Source: Taenia hydatigena
Taxonomy: Eukaryota > Platyhelminthes > Cestoda > Cyclophyllidea > Taeniidae
Direction: 5' to 3'
Assembly (NCBI GenBank): GCA_036345935.2
Contig: JADWOT020000005.1
Location: 20,376,369-20,440,368 of the forward strand
Length of the DNA: 64,000 nucleotides
The notes beneath the pieces were generated by a model. It was not told where the DNA came from. It ran no database searches and saw only the letters and a program-made list of their open reading frames with translations. A program made the position numbers and the translations under genes. Below, in pieces: positions 1-12,260 of this stretch (positions within the stretch are counted from its first letter, which is position 1; each line of letters begins with the position of its first letter).

Positions 1-1560
1 ATTAAATGGTGCCCTTGGTAAGCTGAACTACCCAAACTGTGACCCCGGCCCCGTATCCTCTTTCAACCGCAGATGGCGTGATTTATTACCGCTGATACGT
101 TGAACCGGTCAAGCAACCATTCACACATTTCCGGGCTTCACGCCACCGATTTAGTTGTAGAGATTTGTCAAGCGTGTGGGCACTGGCTTGTGTCAATCCA
201 TTGGCACAGTTCCCGCCTCTGTACCACTTGCTGACCACCTGGTGAAGATGGCTCCAACTCGTCCACTTGACGAACTAATGTGTAGGCGATCCTCGTCTTG
301 TTGGTTTGTCGGGCGTTTGAGGGTGCAGTAGGACAACACAAACCAACTGGAATTGAAGCCGAATCATATGATTCCAATGGCCCTTTTTTCATCGTTAGGC
401 GTTGTCCTCACACTTCATCCTTACGACAATTTGCCTACCCTTTGTGTGCGTTTCTGTCTGTCAGTCTACTTTCTTGTACCTGTCTATCCGTCCGTCACTC
501 AACTAGTTATTTAGCTTTGGTTTATTTGGACCTTTGATGAGAGTGTAACTCACTCCTCCATAGATTTAGCTGTAAGTCGAGTGACCTAAGCGCTCTACCA
601 TTCAGTAGGCTTCTTCATTCCTCAAATGTTCACCTCCTCCACCACGACTACCAAAAGGAGTGGACAAGGTGATCAAAAGTAACTGAGGGCCAAAAGTCAT
701 TGCCAAATCTGTCAGTGTCTTGAGTCTTAATCCCTTAAATTTGGACAGTGGTGTCAACTGACAGTGGAGGGTAACAACAGTTTCTCTGTGGGAAGATAAT
801 CTCCAATAAGGCAGTGAAAACGGTTGGCAGGCTTTGAGTTGGAGACTATCAAGTCTCAACGCCTTGACATGCGGATCCACCTAAGTCTCTTAACTTCAAC
901 ACTCTGAATTTCCTGGTACTGATGGGAGTCCCCTGCACCATTGCCCTTACGATGGACTTGCTAGGATCCCTTCCATAGGATCCCAACAACCCATTCGTCT
1001 CCAGACAAAGAGGTGTTACTCGTAGACGCATCCACCCAGAATGATCGTGGAAATGGGACAACAACAGTACATTCGCGGTTCCGGTGTGCCTTTAGTCCTT
1101 TTAGACAGAATGGAAACGTCCTAGACCATTAATGGTAGCTATGACTCACCCAAATATCAGGTCATCCGGTGTAGAACTTCTCTTTCCCCTTTCCCCTTCA
1201 TCAACCTCCCTCTCTCTACAAATTGGTGTTTCGCTAATGAAAGACTGAAAGTTAATAGAAAGGAAACATTTTACTTTTAACCCATTTCCTCTCCCTTTCC
1301 CCGTCACCTTTAATGAGGCAAGGGAAGAAAGGAAATAAAAAACTTTTGACAGGAGAAGTCAGGGTGGAGATGTGGAACAAGTTTCCCTAAAGCCACCAAA
1401 GCTTACTTTACCACGGATCAAGCTCTCTCAACGGTATCATTTGGAGGAGGAAAGAAAGCATTATCTTTGGTGAGATGGAAAGGAAATTAAAGAAGAGGTA
1501 CAAAAACTTTCCTACATCAGAGTGCTTTTGACCAAAAAGAAAGGAAAAGGCAGAAACTGT
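1..1560. other. Intergenic, no gene recognised
   Basis: Short open frames exist on both strands, but none has a recognisable domain, a convincing start or splice sites that extend it. Nothing further can be supported here. Confidence 0.5.
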
Positions 1561-1599
1561 ATTTGATAGGATAGCTAATCCTGAGGCTTCTCTGAAGCC

Positions 1600-2060
1600 T
1601 GTAACGGCACAAATGATCCTAAGAAAAGGAATGGTACAGCCACCGAGTAGAAGTATAGCCCATTGGGTCTAAGAAGACCGTGAGATCTCCTCTCCATTCC
1701 ACCTTTTCTGCACAGTGCTCTCTCTTGGCTATCACAACACAGTCAAGGGCCCACTTCTGGAGTAAATAGAAGCATCTTGAACACTTTGGGGAGAAAAACC
1801 CCAGATCATTAATGTCCATACTTTCTCTCCATATTCATGGCAACGCTAATTCCCATATATCCTAGTGTAGATACCTCCCTCATCAGATTCAGCCGATACT
1901 GCTGAGATGGGGCTCCAAATGATTAGCAAGTATGGGAGATTCGAGTTGATGTTCCGACCTTTGATAACTACCTAATAAACAGGTCTTTTAGTCCTCCACC
2001 ATCCAGACAGCATAATGGTGGTGTACTTCTGTCAAAGTCTTCTCAAGCAGTTCATTTTTA
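1600..2060 (+). pseudogene. Decayed Ty3/gypsy-like reverse transcriptase fragment
   Basis: Translated plus-strand pieces, broken by stops and frame changes, resemble two blocks of gypsy reverse transcriptase in the expected order. Near 1615-1670 a block reads GMVQPPSRSIAHWV, like the segment that opens the RT domain. Near 1910-1962 a block reads MISKYGRFELMFRPL, like the conserved stretch ahead of the catalytic region. No intact catalytic YxDD box, LTR or primer site is visible. This is an inactive relic at best, and the match is by eye over short blocks. Confidence 0.3.
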
Positions 2061-2293
2061 AGACATGTTGAAGAGACCTCCTCAATGGGGATGTTTCGGC
2101 ACTGCCATGGAATACTTGGCGGTGTTTACCACTCAGATACAACAATCAAAAGGTCTAGTGGGGCAGTATTGACACAATATTGCATCGAAATTGCTCCACA
2201 GTGTGTTCGGTCTAAACAAAGAACAGACCCCTCTCCTCTCCTCCACCGCCCTCTCCTCCTGCCTCCTTCCCAGCAGTCACTAAATAATTGCGT

Positions 2294-2313
2294 ACACACA
2301 CACACACACACAC
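2294..2313. repeat. (CA)n microsatellite
   Basis: An uninterrupted alternating AC tract of about 20 bp follows a C/T-rich tract. Confidence 0.9.
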
Positions 2314-2319
2314 CAACGC

Positions 2320-5300
2320 CTCTGTACCTAGGATTAAAAAGGTTATTCGAGGACATTAAAAGTCTTAAAAGCGTTTGACTGGATTTTATCGCATTTTCCT
2401 TTATTTTAAAACATGCAATACGCGCGTCACAAATGTGTGACACTTGCTGTTAACCAGCCTGTAGCTACTGATTGCACCAAATCTTGTAAGTTGGATGGAC
2501 AATTTCAATATTTTCTCTTCAGACCCTCATTTTTTCTTTGAAAAAGACAATGTGGTAGGGTTTTCTGTGGCTAATAGAAACACCCGGAATGGAAGGGTGA
2601 ATTTCTCCAAAAGGTTGATACCCTTTACAAAGAAATTTCACAAATTTAACACAATCGGTTGAAGGAAAATTAATCCTCTCTGAGCTACCTCATGATCAAG
2701 TGAAGGAGAGGGTTGCGCCTCCCTCCGATGGTCTCTAGGGCATTAAGGGAGCATTTGGTTGACACACTTGAATGACCTCAGTAAAGTACGCGCCTTTTAC
2801 CCCGCAAAAACCCTTTCTCGAACCTCCAACTACTGACATCCCTTAGAGTGTTTACACTAATGTTCAAATGTCATGGCATTTACACGATACTGCAAATGCA
2901 TCTTTACTACCTAAATTGTCCTTTAAACCGCGAAGGAATACATTACTTGGTAGTGAGTGTCTCAGTAACAAGTATTGCCTCCAGTATAGGCCATCAAGGG
3001 AACGCACCTCTCCTCCTCTCCTAGTGACGCCTTCGGCTGTGATCCAGACCAGGCAGAGTTGAAAGTGATTGGAGCAACTAGCACCCTGGGGTGGGTGAAT
3101 GCTGTGATTTAAACCGACATTTTTTTAAAACCGCTTGCTCTGCAGAGGTAGTAATGAAGAGAGGGAATGATCCATTTGCCATCATGTCAAAATGCACAAT
3201 TTAACTGGCCTCCGAGAAGCTTGGATACTAATGATTTAAAAAGATTCTGGGCGAATCTTTTAAATCATGAAACCATTTTTTTAGAAGGCAAATGGTGCAG
3301 GAGAGAGAATGACTCAAAATTGTTCTTAACAATTCTCGATAGTAAAGAAAAGGGTCACAAGACCCATTCACTGACACGCCTTCTTACTTTTTTCTTGACT
3401 TTTACAATTCCTTATAACCTATGGGATAGTTTGGCAAGGCCAGCTGTATTAAATTAAATGTCAGGCCCATGGATCAATAATTAGGAATGCATTCCACCAT
3501 CAACAAGTTGCCCACCTCCAAAGGTTGGAATATGGAATATAACCAAGGAAATAAATGATTCCTAAGTGCGCATTTTTGTGCAGCTAAACTTTGGATATGT
3601 TCTGGTTTCTGACAATTGTGTCTTCTGCAGACGTGACTATAGGTACGTGCGCATTGAAGCCATGGGGGAGGGAGTCATTTGTCGTGTAAAATTGTCTCAC
3701 GAATATACTTTCAGTCTCCTCCCCCAAAAACTAAGCTATTCAAGGAAGCTAAAAACTGATAAACGCTAAAGCATTTGGTAAAATATTGGCAAAATAAGTC
3801 AATTTACCATAAAATATATTTCCGCGACTGTTGACCAATCAAAATGGTGCCAGTACGCAGACGGAGCTGATTGGCCAACCCTAGATCAGTCAAGGGTAGG
3901 CCCAAATGATCATTAATACGCGTAGCCTGATGATGTGTACAGGCACCAGCGAAGGTTGTTCAAGCGTGAGACCGTAAAGTTACAAAACAAATAAACAAGC
4001 TTTTTTCCTTGGTTTTATTATCCAGTTATTTCACTTGCAAATGTGGAGGCTCTGCATGCAGCAAAGTCAATGAGGTACCATAGGATTTCCTTTTGTAACT
4101 TAGTTACCAGCCGCATCTGCTGAGTGGCCGCGGCCTTCCTGAGCGTCATCAATGCGTGTAAATATGGTTACACAGTCTCCACTAGGAATGCGTTTTCTTT
4201 TAAAAAACAGGCGAAGATAGCCTGACGCCTAATAGCTTCTTCCTGTAGCATCCTCCAAGACGGTTGCTGGGACCAGGGTCAAGACATCTGCACATCGTTT
4301 CGCGCCCTAACTGCTCACAACTCCAAACGCCCACCAAAGTCTACCCACGAGAAGGTACTTGGTCAACACCAGTAGAGACAACACAAAAACAGGTAAGGTA
4401 TCCACAAAGAGAGGGCGAGTTGCAGTGGACCGGCTACTTATTTGCCATTAAGTAGGAGGTGAAAAAGTCGGAAGCAAGATTTTCCGACATAATAAGACAA
4501 AAAAGTCTGGATGGAGGTAGCACAAAAGTGTTTAATCAAAAAATAGTCAAACTCAAGAAAGTCAATGGAGTCGCACTCTCTACTCCCCGTCATACTCAAC
4601 GATGTGTCGGCGACAGTTGCGTAAGAATGTCATCTCCCGCTGATATATGTGTAGAAGGCCTGTGAATCCCAAGTAGAAAAATCCGCCCTAGAAAAACGAG
4701 AAATAGAGAAAATGGGCATCAAGGGAGTGCTCAAGTGGAACCAAAACCTGCAACTTCGCTACAACTACACGCAATTGCAAGAATCGAAACAAACAACTCA
4801 AGCCAATTCAGTCCGAACAAAACGCCATTAGCCAAAGTGACAAGCAACAGTGGGAATGATTGCGTGCATCCATGTGACAACTTGTGACAATTTCCCAAAT
4901 TTTGAGGTCAAAGAAGGTACCAACCGCGAGCCCACTAATGGTCCACAGTCGATTGGAAACAAGTCCTTTGATTAGTTTCTACGCTTTACAGCAAATTGTA
5001 CTTGCCGAATGAAAAGTACTTCGGGGTAGGTCCCTTGCAGACAAAACACATTTTTTGCCTATCCCTAAACAATTCGTCATATCACAACTACGACCGAAAT
5101 CAATTAACTCATCTGTGTGTAGGAGAGTGAGGAAGAGGAAAGAAGTTGCATTCTCACAGGATAATGCAACACAAGACCTCAACTCCCCTGCCTCCCTCCC
5201 TCGCCCACCGCATCCGCCCATGCGCTGATTACATCTTCTGGAGGAGCCCTCCTCAAGTTCAGCTGTCTGCAATGAACGCAGAAAGTGCAATGAAACCCAA

Positions 5301-6060
5301 TAAGACCTAACAACAACTGCCAAAGCTGTCAGAAAGAAGCCCTAAATATCTTGACAACCGTAAGGCCACATAGTTGTGTGCCTCCAACAGAGGTTACCAT
5401 GTAGACAAACGGCCCAGTTAAACAAAACTAGAGGATATGACAGCTTACCAAGACCCCTGTATGTCAGGAGAAGGTCAGTGAGTGAAGTGACAATTGTCAA
5501 AAATATTGTCTTCCGATCACACACAGGGAGGTTTGACTACTTTAAAAGATTCACGACCTCCAAGGTCAATTTTTGTTTCATACTAACCAATCATATATCT
5601 GTCCCGAGTGAAAGTATACCACTGAGGAAAAGAATTAATTCCAATATATATATTTCTTCAGCTAAGACAGCGCCTACTGGGATGCTACTTAAGTAGCATT
5701 TGGTACCATTTTCGTGCCAAACTACTTAGTTTCGAAACGGATAGCATAAAAAATAATAAAACTTGGGTCACTGCAGATTCCTCAAAATGTCTATACATCA
5801 GGCGAGGAAGGAAGTGGTCCCAAACCTCTCTGTCCCTTCCCCACCCCTCCCCCCATCCCCATTCCATTTCGAAATTGTCGACCGCCTGTCTAATCTAATT
5901 TGCAGGTCATTCTCTAAAGCAAAACACCCCCAAGGTGATGCAGAGAATAAGAGCAGAGGGTTGTCTCCCCAGCGGAGTTTGGCATGGTGATGAGCGTGGG
6001 GACTCTCATCACATCGATTCTAGAACAGAGGACGTTTCCTCTCCACACCTCCGGATTCCA
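2320..6060. other. Intergenic, no gene recognised
   Basis: The sequence is AT-rich with short open frames of no recognisable family. Around 3830-4030 there is a stretch with several CCAAT/ATTGG boxes and an AATAAA-like motif. It could be an old solo LTR or promoter, but no second copy was found to support either. Confidence 0.45.
2426..2441. repeat. 16-bp palindrome GTCAC-N6-GTGAC, site 1
   Basis: Reads gtcac-aaatgt-gtgac. First of seven equally spaced sites in the window. Confidence 0.7.
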
Positions 6061-6065
6061 CGCAT

Positions 6066-6215
6066 TTGTACCTCGCGGTCGGGTCACACTTTCCAACTGA
6101 CCTCTTACTTTCATCAAGGTATAGAATGCCTCGCATTCCACACACGCATACATAGAGAGCCATGAAGAAGTACCCTGGAGACCAAGTGCTTCGTGCCTAG
6201 TAAGTAAACCGTGAA
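6066..6215. repeat. Diverged repeat pair, copy A
   Basis: This segment aligns in the same orientation, with scattered mismatches and small gaps, to 7963-8100. Shared landmarks are an internal 'ctttca-caaggta-aga' block and a 'catacat-gagc/ccatga' block. The two copies lie on either side of the MARCH5-like gene. They may be fragments of one dispersed element or an old local duplication. Confidence 0.4.
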
Positions 6216-6804
6216 GGATGATGAATCGTTGGAGTAAAACCAGTGGCCTGCAATACCCAGAAAATTCTGCCATTGAACGATCAGAACGTACTCCAGGAGG
6301 CTTTCTCAGCTAACGATGGGGAGAACTAAGTGTTTCTTCACTAAAGGAACTTGGTGCTGTCCTCCTGAACTCGATACACCTCGAAATAATTCATCACCAA
6401 AGTCAAGTCTCATCCAAAAAGAATTTCTGGGCGTTATGGTTTTACTGTTCCTTCTTTGTGACTTTTCTGCAAAGCTTTCCAAATCAAAGAGACTCAAATT
6501 ACACTCACCCACAAATAAGTCTCACCCGCAACCCGTAATTGACTCCTCGGGTCATTCTCGTCATTCATGGTTTGGAACCCACCACGATGACTTCTAACTC
6601 CAAAAACGACCTTCCAACCCCTCATCCAGATCAGTAAACCTCATTGTGCCTTCAAAAATTACTCTGTGTACGATCTAAGCCACTTTTAAAAGATGAGGAA
6701 TCCTGGTTCTGCTGTCCAAATCAGCAGAAAGAGCTAGGTGTTTCTGTGGAGAGCAATCGAAGCCTCATTTATTCTCCAGTAAGGCAATGAAAGCAAGCAC
6801 TCAC

Positions 6805-7666
6805 CGCAATAGCTTGGCCAAGTCGCGATTGAACACGACCAAAGAGGAGACGTCCAAAGAAGACAGCAAAACTGGGGAGTGCAAGGGAAGTGCAGAGGAT
6901 GCGTGGAATCGTGGAGCCGCTTTCAGAATCCCGCGCCTCTTCCAATCGCGAACGACAGATGTCTACAAGGGGGAAGGGGATGAAAAAATAGACTGGATAG
7001 TGATGTATCAAAGAAGCTGTTTTCCCAAATCCAATCTTACCCTTTGGAAGTAGGTACTGAATCGCCGCCAGCTTATAAGCATGACTGCGCCAGAGTCTCA
7101 ACAGCCAACCCTGCCAATCCACCATGTGAATGGCAACCAAACACGTCGGGATCGCCGGTAAACCCAATAGAAGTACAACCGGATCCGTCTTCTCCATCGC
7201 TGTCAGCCCCGCCTCATGTCCACACACCTGCATAACGGTCAGGGCACCATAAGTCACTGCAGACCAGTACAAACAGCCTATCATCGCACCAGTGAAGACA
7301 TACGTCGACGACACGTCGATAGCTTGATCTACTGCAGTCAGAATGATTAGGAGGGGATCTAGAGAGGAGAGGTTAGACTAGAAAAATGTCGAATTCACCT
7401 GCTGGAGGGTATTTCACAACATAATTATAGCCACACATTCGACAACTCAAAGGAGAGAGAGGATCAAGACGTAGTCTTTCGTCTAACCACCGCTGGAGGC
7501 AGGATTGATGAACCCACTTGCTTGAACCACAGCACCGACAAGGATGGATCCAGCGTTGAGAGGGCTCATCTTCGCGTTCTAAGCCATAGCAGATCCAACA
7601 CATTCGCTCACTCTCGCTGACTCTACTTGGCAATATTGGCCGATTTCTCTCAGGATTGGAGACTGA
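6805..7666 (-). CDS. MARCHF5: MARCH5-like mitochondrial RING-CH E3 ubiquitin ligase (partial, 3 exons)
   Basis: Exons on the minus strand are 7666-7399, 7331-7041 and 6962-6805, giving 239 codons in continuous phase. Introns of 67 bp (7332-7398) and 78 bp (6963-7040) have GT-AG ends. Exon 1 carries a RING-CH domain: CWIC, then CRCCGSSKWVH, SCLQRW and CRMC supply the zinc ligands. Exons 2-3 align with the membrane part of animal MARCH5, including YWSAVTYGALTVMQV, a GLPAIP loop, LRLWR and RILC. Family members sit in the mitochondrial outer membrane and ubiquitylate fission and quality-control substrates. The first in-frame ATG is at 7603, six bases before the first zinc-binding Cys. Exon 1 may instead begin at an acceptor just above 7666, with the true start in an upstream exon not found. 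A clean donor after 6805 shows that a last coding exon (about 40 residues in the family) is missing here. The identity is strong, the ends are not. Confidence 0.88.
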
Positions 7667-7962
7667 CTGTTTGGAGTAGGTAACAGCAAGAATTTTGGAA
7701 GTTAACAAGACTCATTAAGAATGCATTCTAGCAAATTGTTCCCATTCATCCACAAGACAATATCGAAAGATTGGAAGCAATGTTTCAGATGAGTACTTAC
7801 GGCACAATAAGCTGACATTCTCGGTTAAAGTACATTCCTTCTCAAAGGCAAGGAGAAGTTAGTATTTTCAGGGTGACAAGAGCAAAAATTTTCTTCACGT
7901 CGTTTCATCAGCCACGTTTTCTAGTAAGGGAAAAGACATTTCCCTCTTCCACCTGCAAGCCC

Positions 7963-8100
7963 TGCGTAGTTGTATTCTACAGTCAAATTGCACTTCCAAC
8001 TGCTCCCTGACTTTCAGCAAGGTACAGAGCATCTCTAGCCCTCAATCCATACATGACCACGAAAAATAGTATGCTGTGAACGAAGTGATGAATTATTCGG
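7963..8100. repeat. Diverged repeat pair, copy B
   Basis: This is the partner of the segment at 6066-6215, in the same orientation. No intact reading frame is conserved between the copies. Confidence 0.4.
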
Positions 8101-8109
8101 GTATAATCA

Positions 8110-10460
8110 GACGGATGTGTTTGTCACCAACCGATCCGAGCACACCGCCTTTGACAACGTATGTAAGCAAATTGGCATCCCACTCACTGCAAGTGTTACC
8201 AGTAATTCTTTATAGTCTAAATCCCCAGTAGGCTTATTCCACGAAGAATGAAGTGTCAACCAAGATTTGGCACATCTGACACCTGAACCAGCCTTTTGAA
8301 GCATATATGGGCAGTACCTTACTGCAATTCCTAATGTTATGCAGATTTGATGAAAGACCTGCGATTGGGACAGACTCGGATATGTAAAAATAGGATAACC
8401 TTGGCCATAACGGATTGACGTACTTATCTCTGAGCTTCACAACCCAAACACGTGACAAGTCCCCAAACACTGCAAAAAGGCATCGCAGCCCACAAGGTCA
8501 CGGTGCCTAAATATGAGCTTTTCAGCAAGGGGGTAAATAATTAGACTGCGAGGAATGTGGAGAAAAATGAACCGCCCAGAAGCACAGAGGATGATATTGG
8601 AGACAAAGATGAGTACTTAATTAAGTATAAAACCATGAAACTCCAGTACTTATTTCGCACTCTCGAGAGCCACAAACACTGAAAGCAGATAGTGTTCTTT
8701 CGCTAATCTTTTACGACAAAACGGATGGAGAGTAGAGCACAATTAATCTCCACTATCTATCTCCCCAAGGCATTTCGTAATAACCCCAATTCATTAAAGA
8801 AAACCTGTGTTCTAACAAAAGAAATTGTACCAAATTGAACCGTCGTTCGCAGTCTCTCACCATTTCAAATGGTACCTGTCTCTTGAATTTGTTAAGAAGA
8901 ATCCACAACTTTAACGTGGAAACTTGAATAAAGAAAGCTGTGGTAAAATCTACAGACGACGAGATCAGTGACTCAGCAACTTACAAACAATGTAAAGCTT
9001 TTTGAGTAAAAGATTTTCTGGGCGAGTGAGATTACTTTTCTCAGGTGCTCGTATAAGTGCAAGATGGCAATACAGATTAAAGGACCAAAAGGCAAGTTCA
9101 ATGGCATTGCATTCTTGACTATTTTCAAGCATTAAACTTGCAGCGTGTGTTCACAAGTGAATTAACAGCTGCCTCCCATAAATCTATGGAATTTTAGACG
9201 AATGCTCGACAAATTTCAATCTCATATGAAGGACTATACAATCAATTAAACACTTTAAACCATTAGAAAAATGCAGCTAAAGTAGAATCAATCAGTAACG
9301 GGGCTCTCAGACTCTGAGAGTGACAATTTCAAAAATGCTTTGTCAAGTACGTAATAGGCGAAATGAAAGAAAGATTTTATCGGAAAGTCATATACCTCCC
9401 ATTTAGCAGAATGGAATAATTTCTATCTAATGCTATTTGCAACCCAAGGCTAGAAGAGAAATCGATGTATGCCGCAGAAGCGGCAAAAATATTATAATTT
9501 TTCCTTCAGATGGTAGCCTTAATCAAGGTGCGATATATACCCCCCATAAAGCGTCACTAAGTGGACAGTAGTCCTAAACCTGGAATATCGACTGGCGTAC
9601 TGCATGAACTTAACGAGGTATTCATGGTAGTGCACTGAGTAATTCTAAGAATCAGCTAGCAGCACAGTGTCTTTTGACTCAAAATCACATATACCAGCGC
9701 CCGTGTTCACTAAAATATTCGTATTTAAGAAACTTTGACCTTGAACACGCCTTACTATACTGTAATTCTGACGCCTTAATGAAAACAAATAAAAACACCC
9801 GCATAAGTTGGTGAACGCTAAATAAGTGTACGTTCAAACGAGTGGCTACGGCAGGGAATTTCGCACCTTAGCAAAAAAAAAAGGACCAAGAGTGATCGAA
9901 GTTGCCATGCACATGATGAATTCCAAGGCCGTACAAATAATTTAAGGCATTAATATTAGTCAGCATGATACAGCAGTAATTACGATATGCCTTTAGTTGC
10001 GTATTAATTACCTATTTGCGTAGCATCGAAAAAGCAAAACGAAATAATAAAGTTACGTTTTGAAATGCAATCGTAAACCGACACACGAATCATACCATCG
10101 AAAAGCTGCGAACTACCAATCAACAACAAGCAAATCATTCGGTTCATGACAAATGTTTGGCAAATTGACAAATTAAAACAAAGTCATTCGCAGGCAAATG
10201 CACCAGACTCAGATAATTTTGCCAAAAATAGCCAAATTTTTTAATGCAACAATAGTCTTTTAATTTTTAAAGCATTTAAATGGACAAAATACGAAATATT
10301 GGCGAAGCAAAAGTGATTCAACTCTAATATATGCGTAAAAAATACAATCTCATAAGGCTGTAGATTTTATTTAAAAATGCAGAATCAAGTAAATTTTTTT
10401 TCTCAAACTTACTTGGGCATAAAAGAGGACATGGCTCAGAGGTCAGTACAGTTATCGGAG
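8110..10460. other. AT-rich intergenic region, no gene recognised
   Basis: Long AT-rich sequence with very few open frames above 60 codons and no domain-like translation. Confidence 0.55.
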
Positions 10461-10467
10461 ATGTAAC

Positions 10468-10645
10468 TAGTATTTTTTGTTTGAACCACCGGTTCCGGTC
10501 AGGATCACATAGATGACCTTTTTGCTCTAGCTGCGTAGGCTGGTCCTCAGGCCATGTCGGCAGCTTATTTCCCTCTACCCGCTTAATATATATATTCTAC
10601 TCTAGTATTCTGCCTTCTTTTGCCTTTAAGGGAGCCTCGAGACGC
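10468..10645 (+). mobile_element. ~185-bp insertion element, copy 1
   Basis: Member of the window's short repeat family. Landmarks in order are TTTGTTTGAAC, ACCGGTT, GGTCAGG, CTGCGTAGGCTGG, a TATATATATA core, TTCTGCCTTCTTTTGCC and GGGAGCCTCGAG. It has no coding capacity. Both ends are worn and no target-site duplication is clear. Confidence 0.8.
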
Positions 10646-11188
10646 GGAAAGCGGACCCGACTATATGGGATTTCGATCCCGATCTCTGTCGCCTGTGGCA
10701 TATTACAGCCGTGCGAAAGCAGTACATATGCTACGTATGGGAGTATCTCTGACATCCCATAGCAGAAGGGCTAAGAACGACGTCCTTCCTCGGCATCTAC
10801 CCCATCTCCATGTTCCACGGGAAAGCTATTAACATCTGAAGTGACACTAGTCATGGGTCACCTGGAAAGGTTTCGTTCCGAAGATTACCCATATTATACT
10901 TGCTTAAGGGGATTGGCGTGCTAACGCCTCCCTATGGACATGCTGATGGTCGGCAGAACCACTTATTTTGAACTTCGCTCTTAAGCCAAACGAAACTCGA
11001 AGTCCAATGCACTGCCGAGAGGGATCACTGACGTTGGTGTCACGCATCGCCTCAATCGCGTCAAATTTCGGCGACTGGCATAGTTAGCTCGTAAGTGCTT
11101 CTTGCAGCACTGAGCATGTTGTGATGGCTGACGCGGGAGGTGTACCAAGGGAGCGTTGGGGACGACGCTCGAAAGAGGAGAGGGACAA
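10646..11188. other. Sequence between two same-orientation insertion elements
   Basis: This 543-bp stretch is GC-richer than its surroundings and is bracketed by copies 1 and 2 in the same orientation. It has one 70-codon open frame (10620-10832) of no known family. A composite element with terminal repeats is possible. However, no primer-binding site and no matching flanking duplication were seen. Confidence 0.35.
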
Positions 11189-11306
11189 TGTAATACTTTA
11201 TTTGTTTGAACTACCGGTTTCGGTCAGGGTCACTGAGGTGGCCATATTGCCCTAGCTGCATATGCTGGCCTCCTGGCCATGCCAGCAGCTTATTTTCCTC
11301 TGCCCT

Positions 11307-11352
<46 letters not shown>

Positions 11353-11405
11353 TCTACTCTAGCATTCTGCCTTCTTTTGCCTTCGGGGGAGCCTCAGGAT
11401 GCTAC
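11189..11405 (+). mobile_element. ~185-bp insertion element, copy 2 (expanded TA core)
   Basis: Same family, with clear ends TGTAATACTT and GATGCTAC. The internal TA core has expanded to about 36 bp (11310-11346), which makes this copy longer than the others. Confidence 0.85.
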
Positions 11406-11480
11406 GGTATCAGCTAAGTAGTTAAAACTTCTCCAAAACCTTGAGTTAACTAAACAATAAACGTATTAAATAGTCACTCT

Positions 11481-11641
11481 TGTAGCGTTCCGAGACTCTC
11501 TCGAAGGTAAAAGAAGGCTATGCATATATGCATAATAGGCAGAGGGAATGGATCTGCTGGGAGGGTCCGGAGGGCTAGGGCAATATGGTTGCCTCTGTGG
11601 CCGAGTCCGACACCGGCAGTCCAAACAAACATGGTATTACA
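11481..11641 (-). mobile_element. ~185-bp insertion element, copy 3 (inverted)
   Basis: Same family in reverse orientation. It begins TGTAGCGTTCCGAG and ends near GGTATTACA. It lies 75 bp from copy 2 in the opposite orientation, so the two could fold into a long hairpin. Confidence 0.8.
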
Positions 11642-12154
11642 GCCCTTTTCTTCTGGGCGTCATTTCCTATAGTTTTTTTATCATTGGGACAAAATCTGCA
11701 CCGAAAGAAAATTTCCAAAAGCTTACGGTGCCAGGCAACAATTTTCCATGTAACTGGAAACTGGATTTCCGCCGGTCATCATTCGCACTCACGCCTTGAT
11801 GTTAGATTTATGTTGAGGAGGACAGAATTTAATGCACCTCTTTTGAGCAATTTTTTGTAGCCCTTCCACCTGAAAAAGTTGTTCTTAGCCGTATTTGCCC
11901 GAGTTCTGTATCCCAAGTTCACCTATTCGATATCTTTATACAAGTACAGTGGGAAATTCTGTAAAGAAGCTTCTTGAAACTGTCTACGGCTAGTGCCGCT
12001 CATTGCATTACGCGGGACTGGATAGTTGCCGAATGTAGACGTCACTCTCAACCCTCCCGCTATGGATCATTAGTGAATCTCCTAAACTGGCGTATGCCCT
12101 TCTTCTGCCCAAACAGTGGAAACCGGGATGGAAGCCAAAAGAATACCTAGTACT

Positions 12155-12260
12155 CAGGCTGAATATGTATATTTACCGAACAGAAGGAATTGGCGCTGCT
12201 GGTGTGGCCTGGAGGCTAGCTCACCCAGCGAAGGTCGATGACAGAGGAACTGAGTGGCTT
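12155..12260 (-). mobile_element. Insertion element, degraded copy 4
   Basis: A weak reverse-orientation match: a TA-rich core, then ACAGAAGGAATTGG, GCTGCTGG, TGGCCTGGAGGCTAG and CCCAGCG. The termini are not recognisable. Confidence 0.5.

Noticed and set aside
540..605. tRNA-like sequence on the minus strand (TGGTAGAGCGC)
   Set aside because: It has an A-box-like D arm, but no anticodon stem and no B box (GGTTCGANNC), so a cloverleaf cannot be drawn.
6200..6247. Last coding exon of the MARCH5-like gene after the acceptor at 6247
   Set aside because: In the phase left by the previous exon it gives only 16 residues before a stop, with no resemblance to the family C-terminus. The frame that looks better is out of phase.
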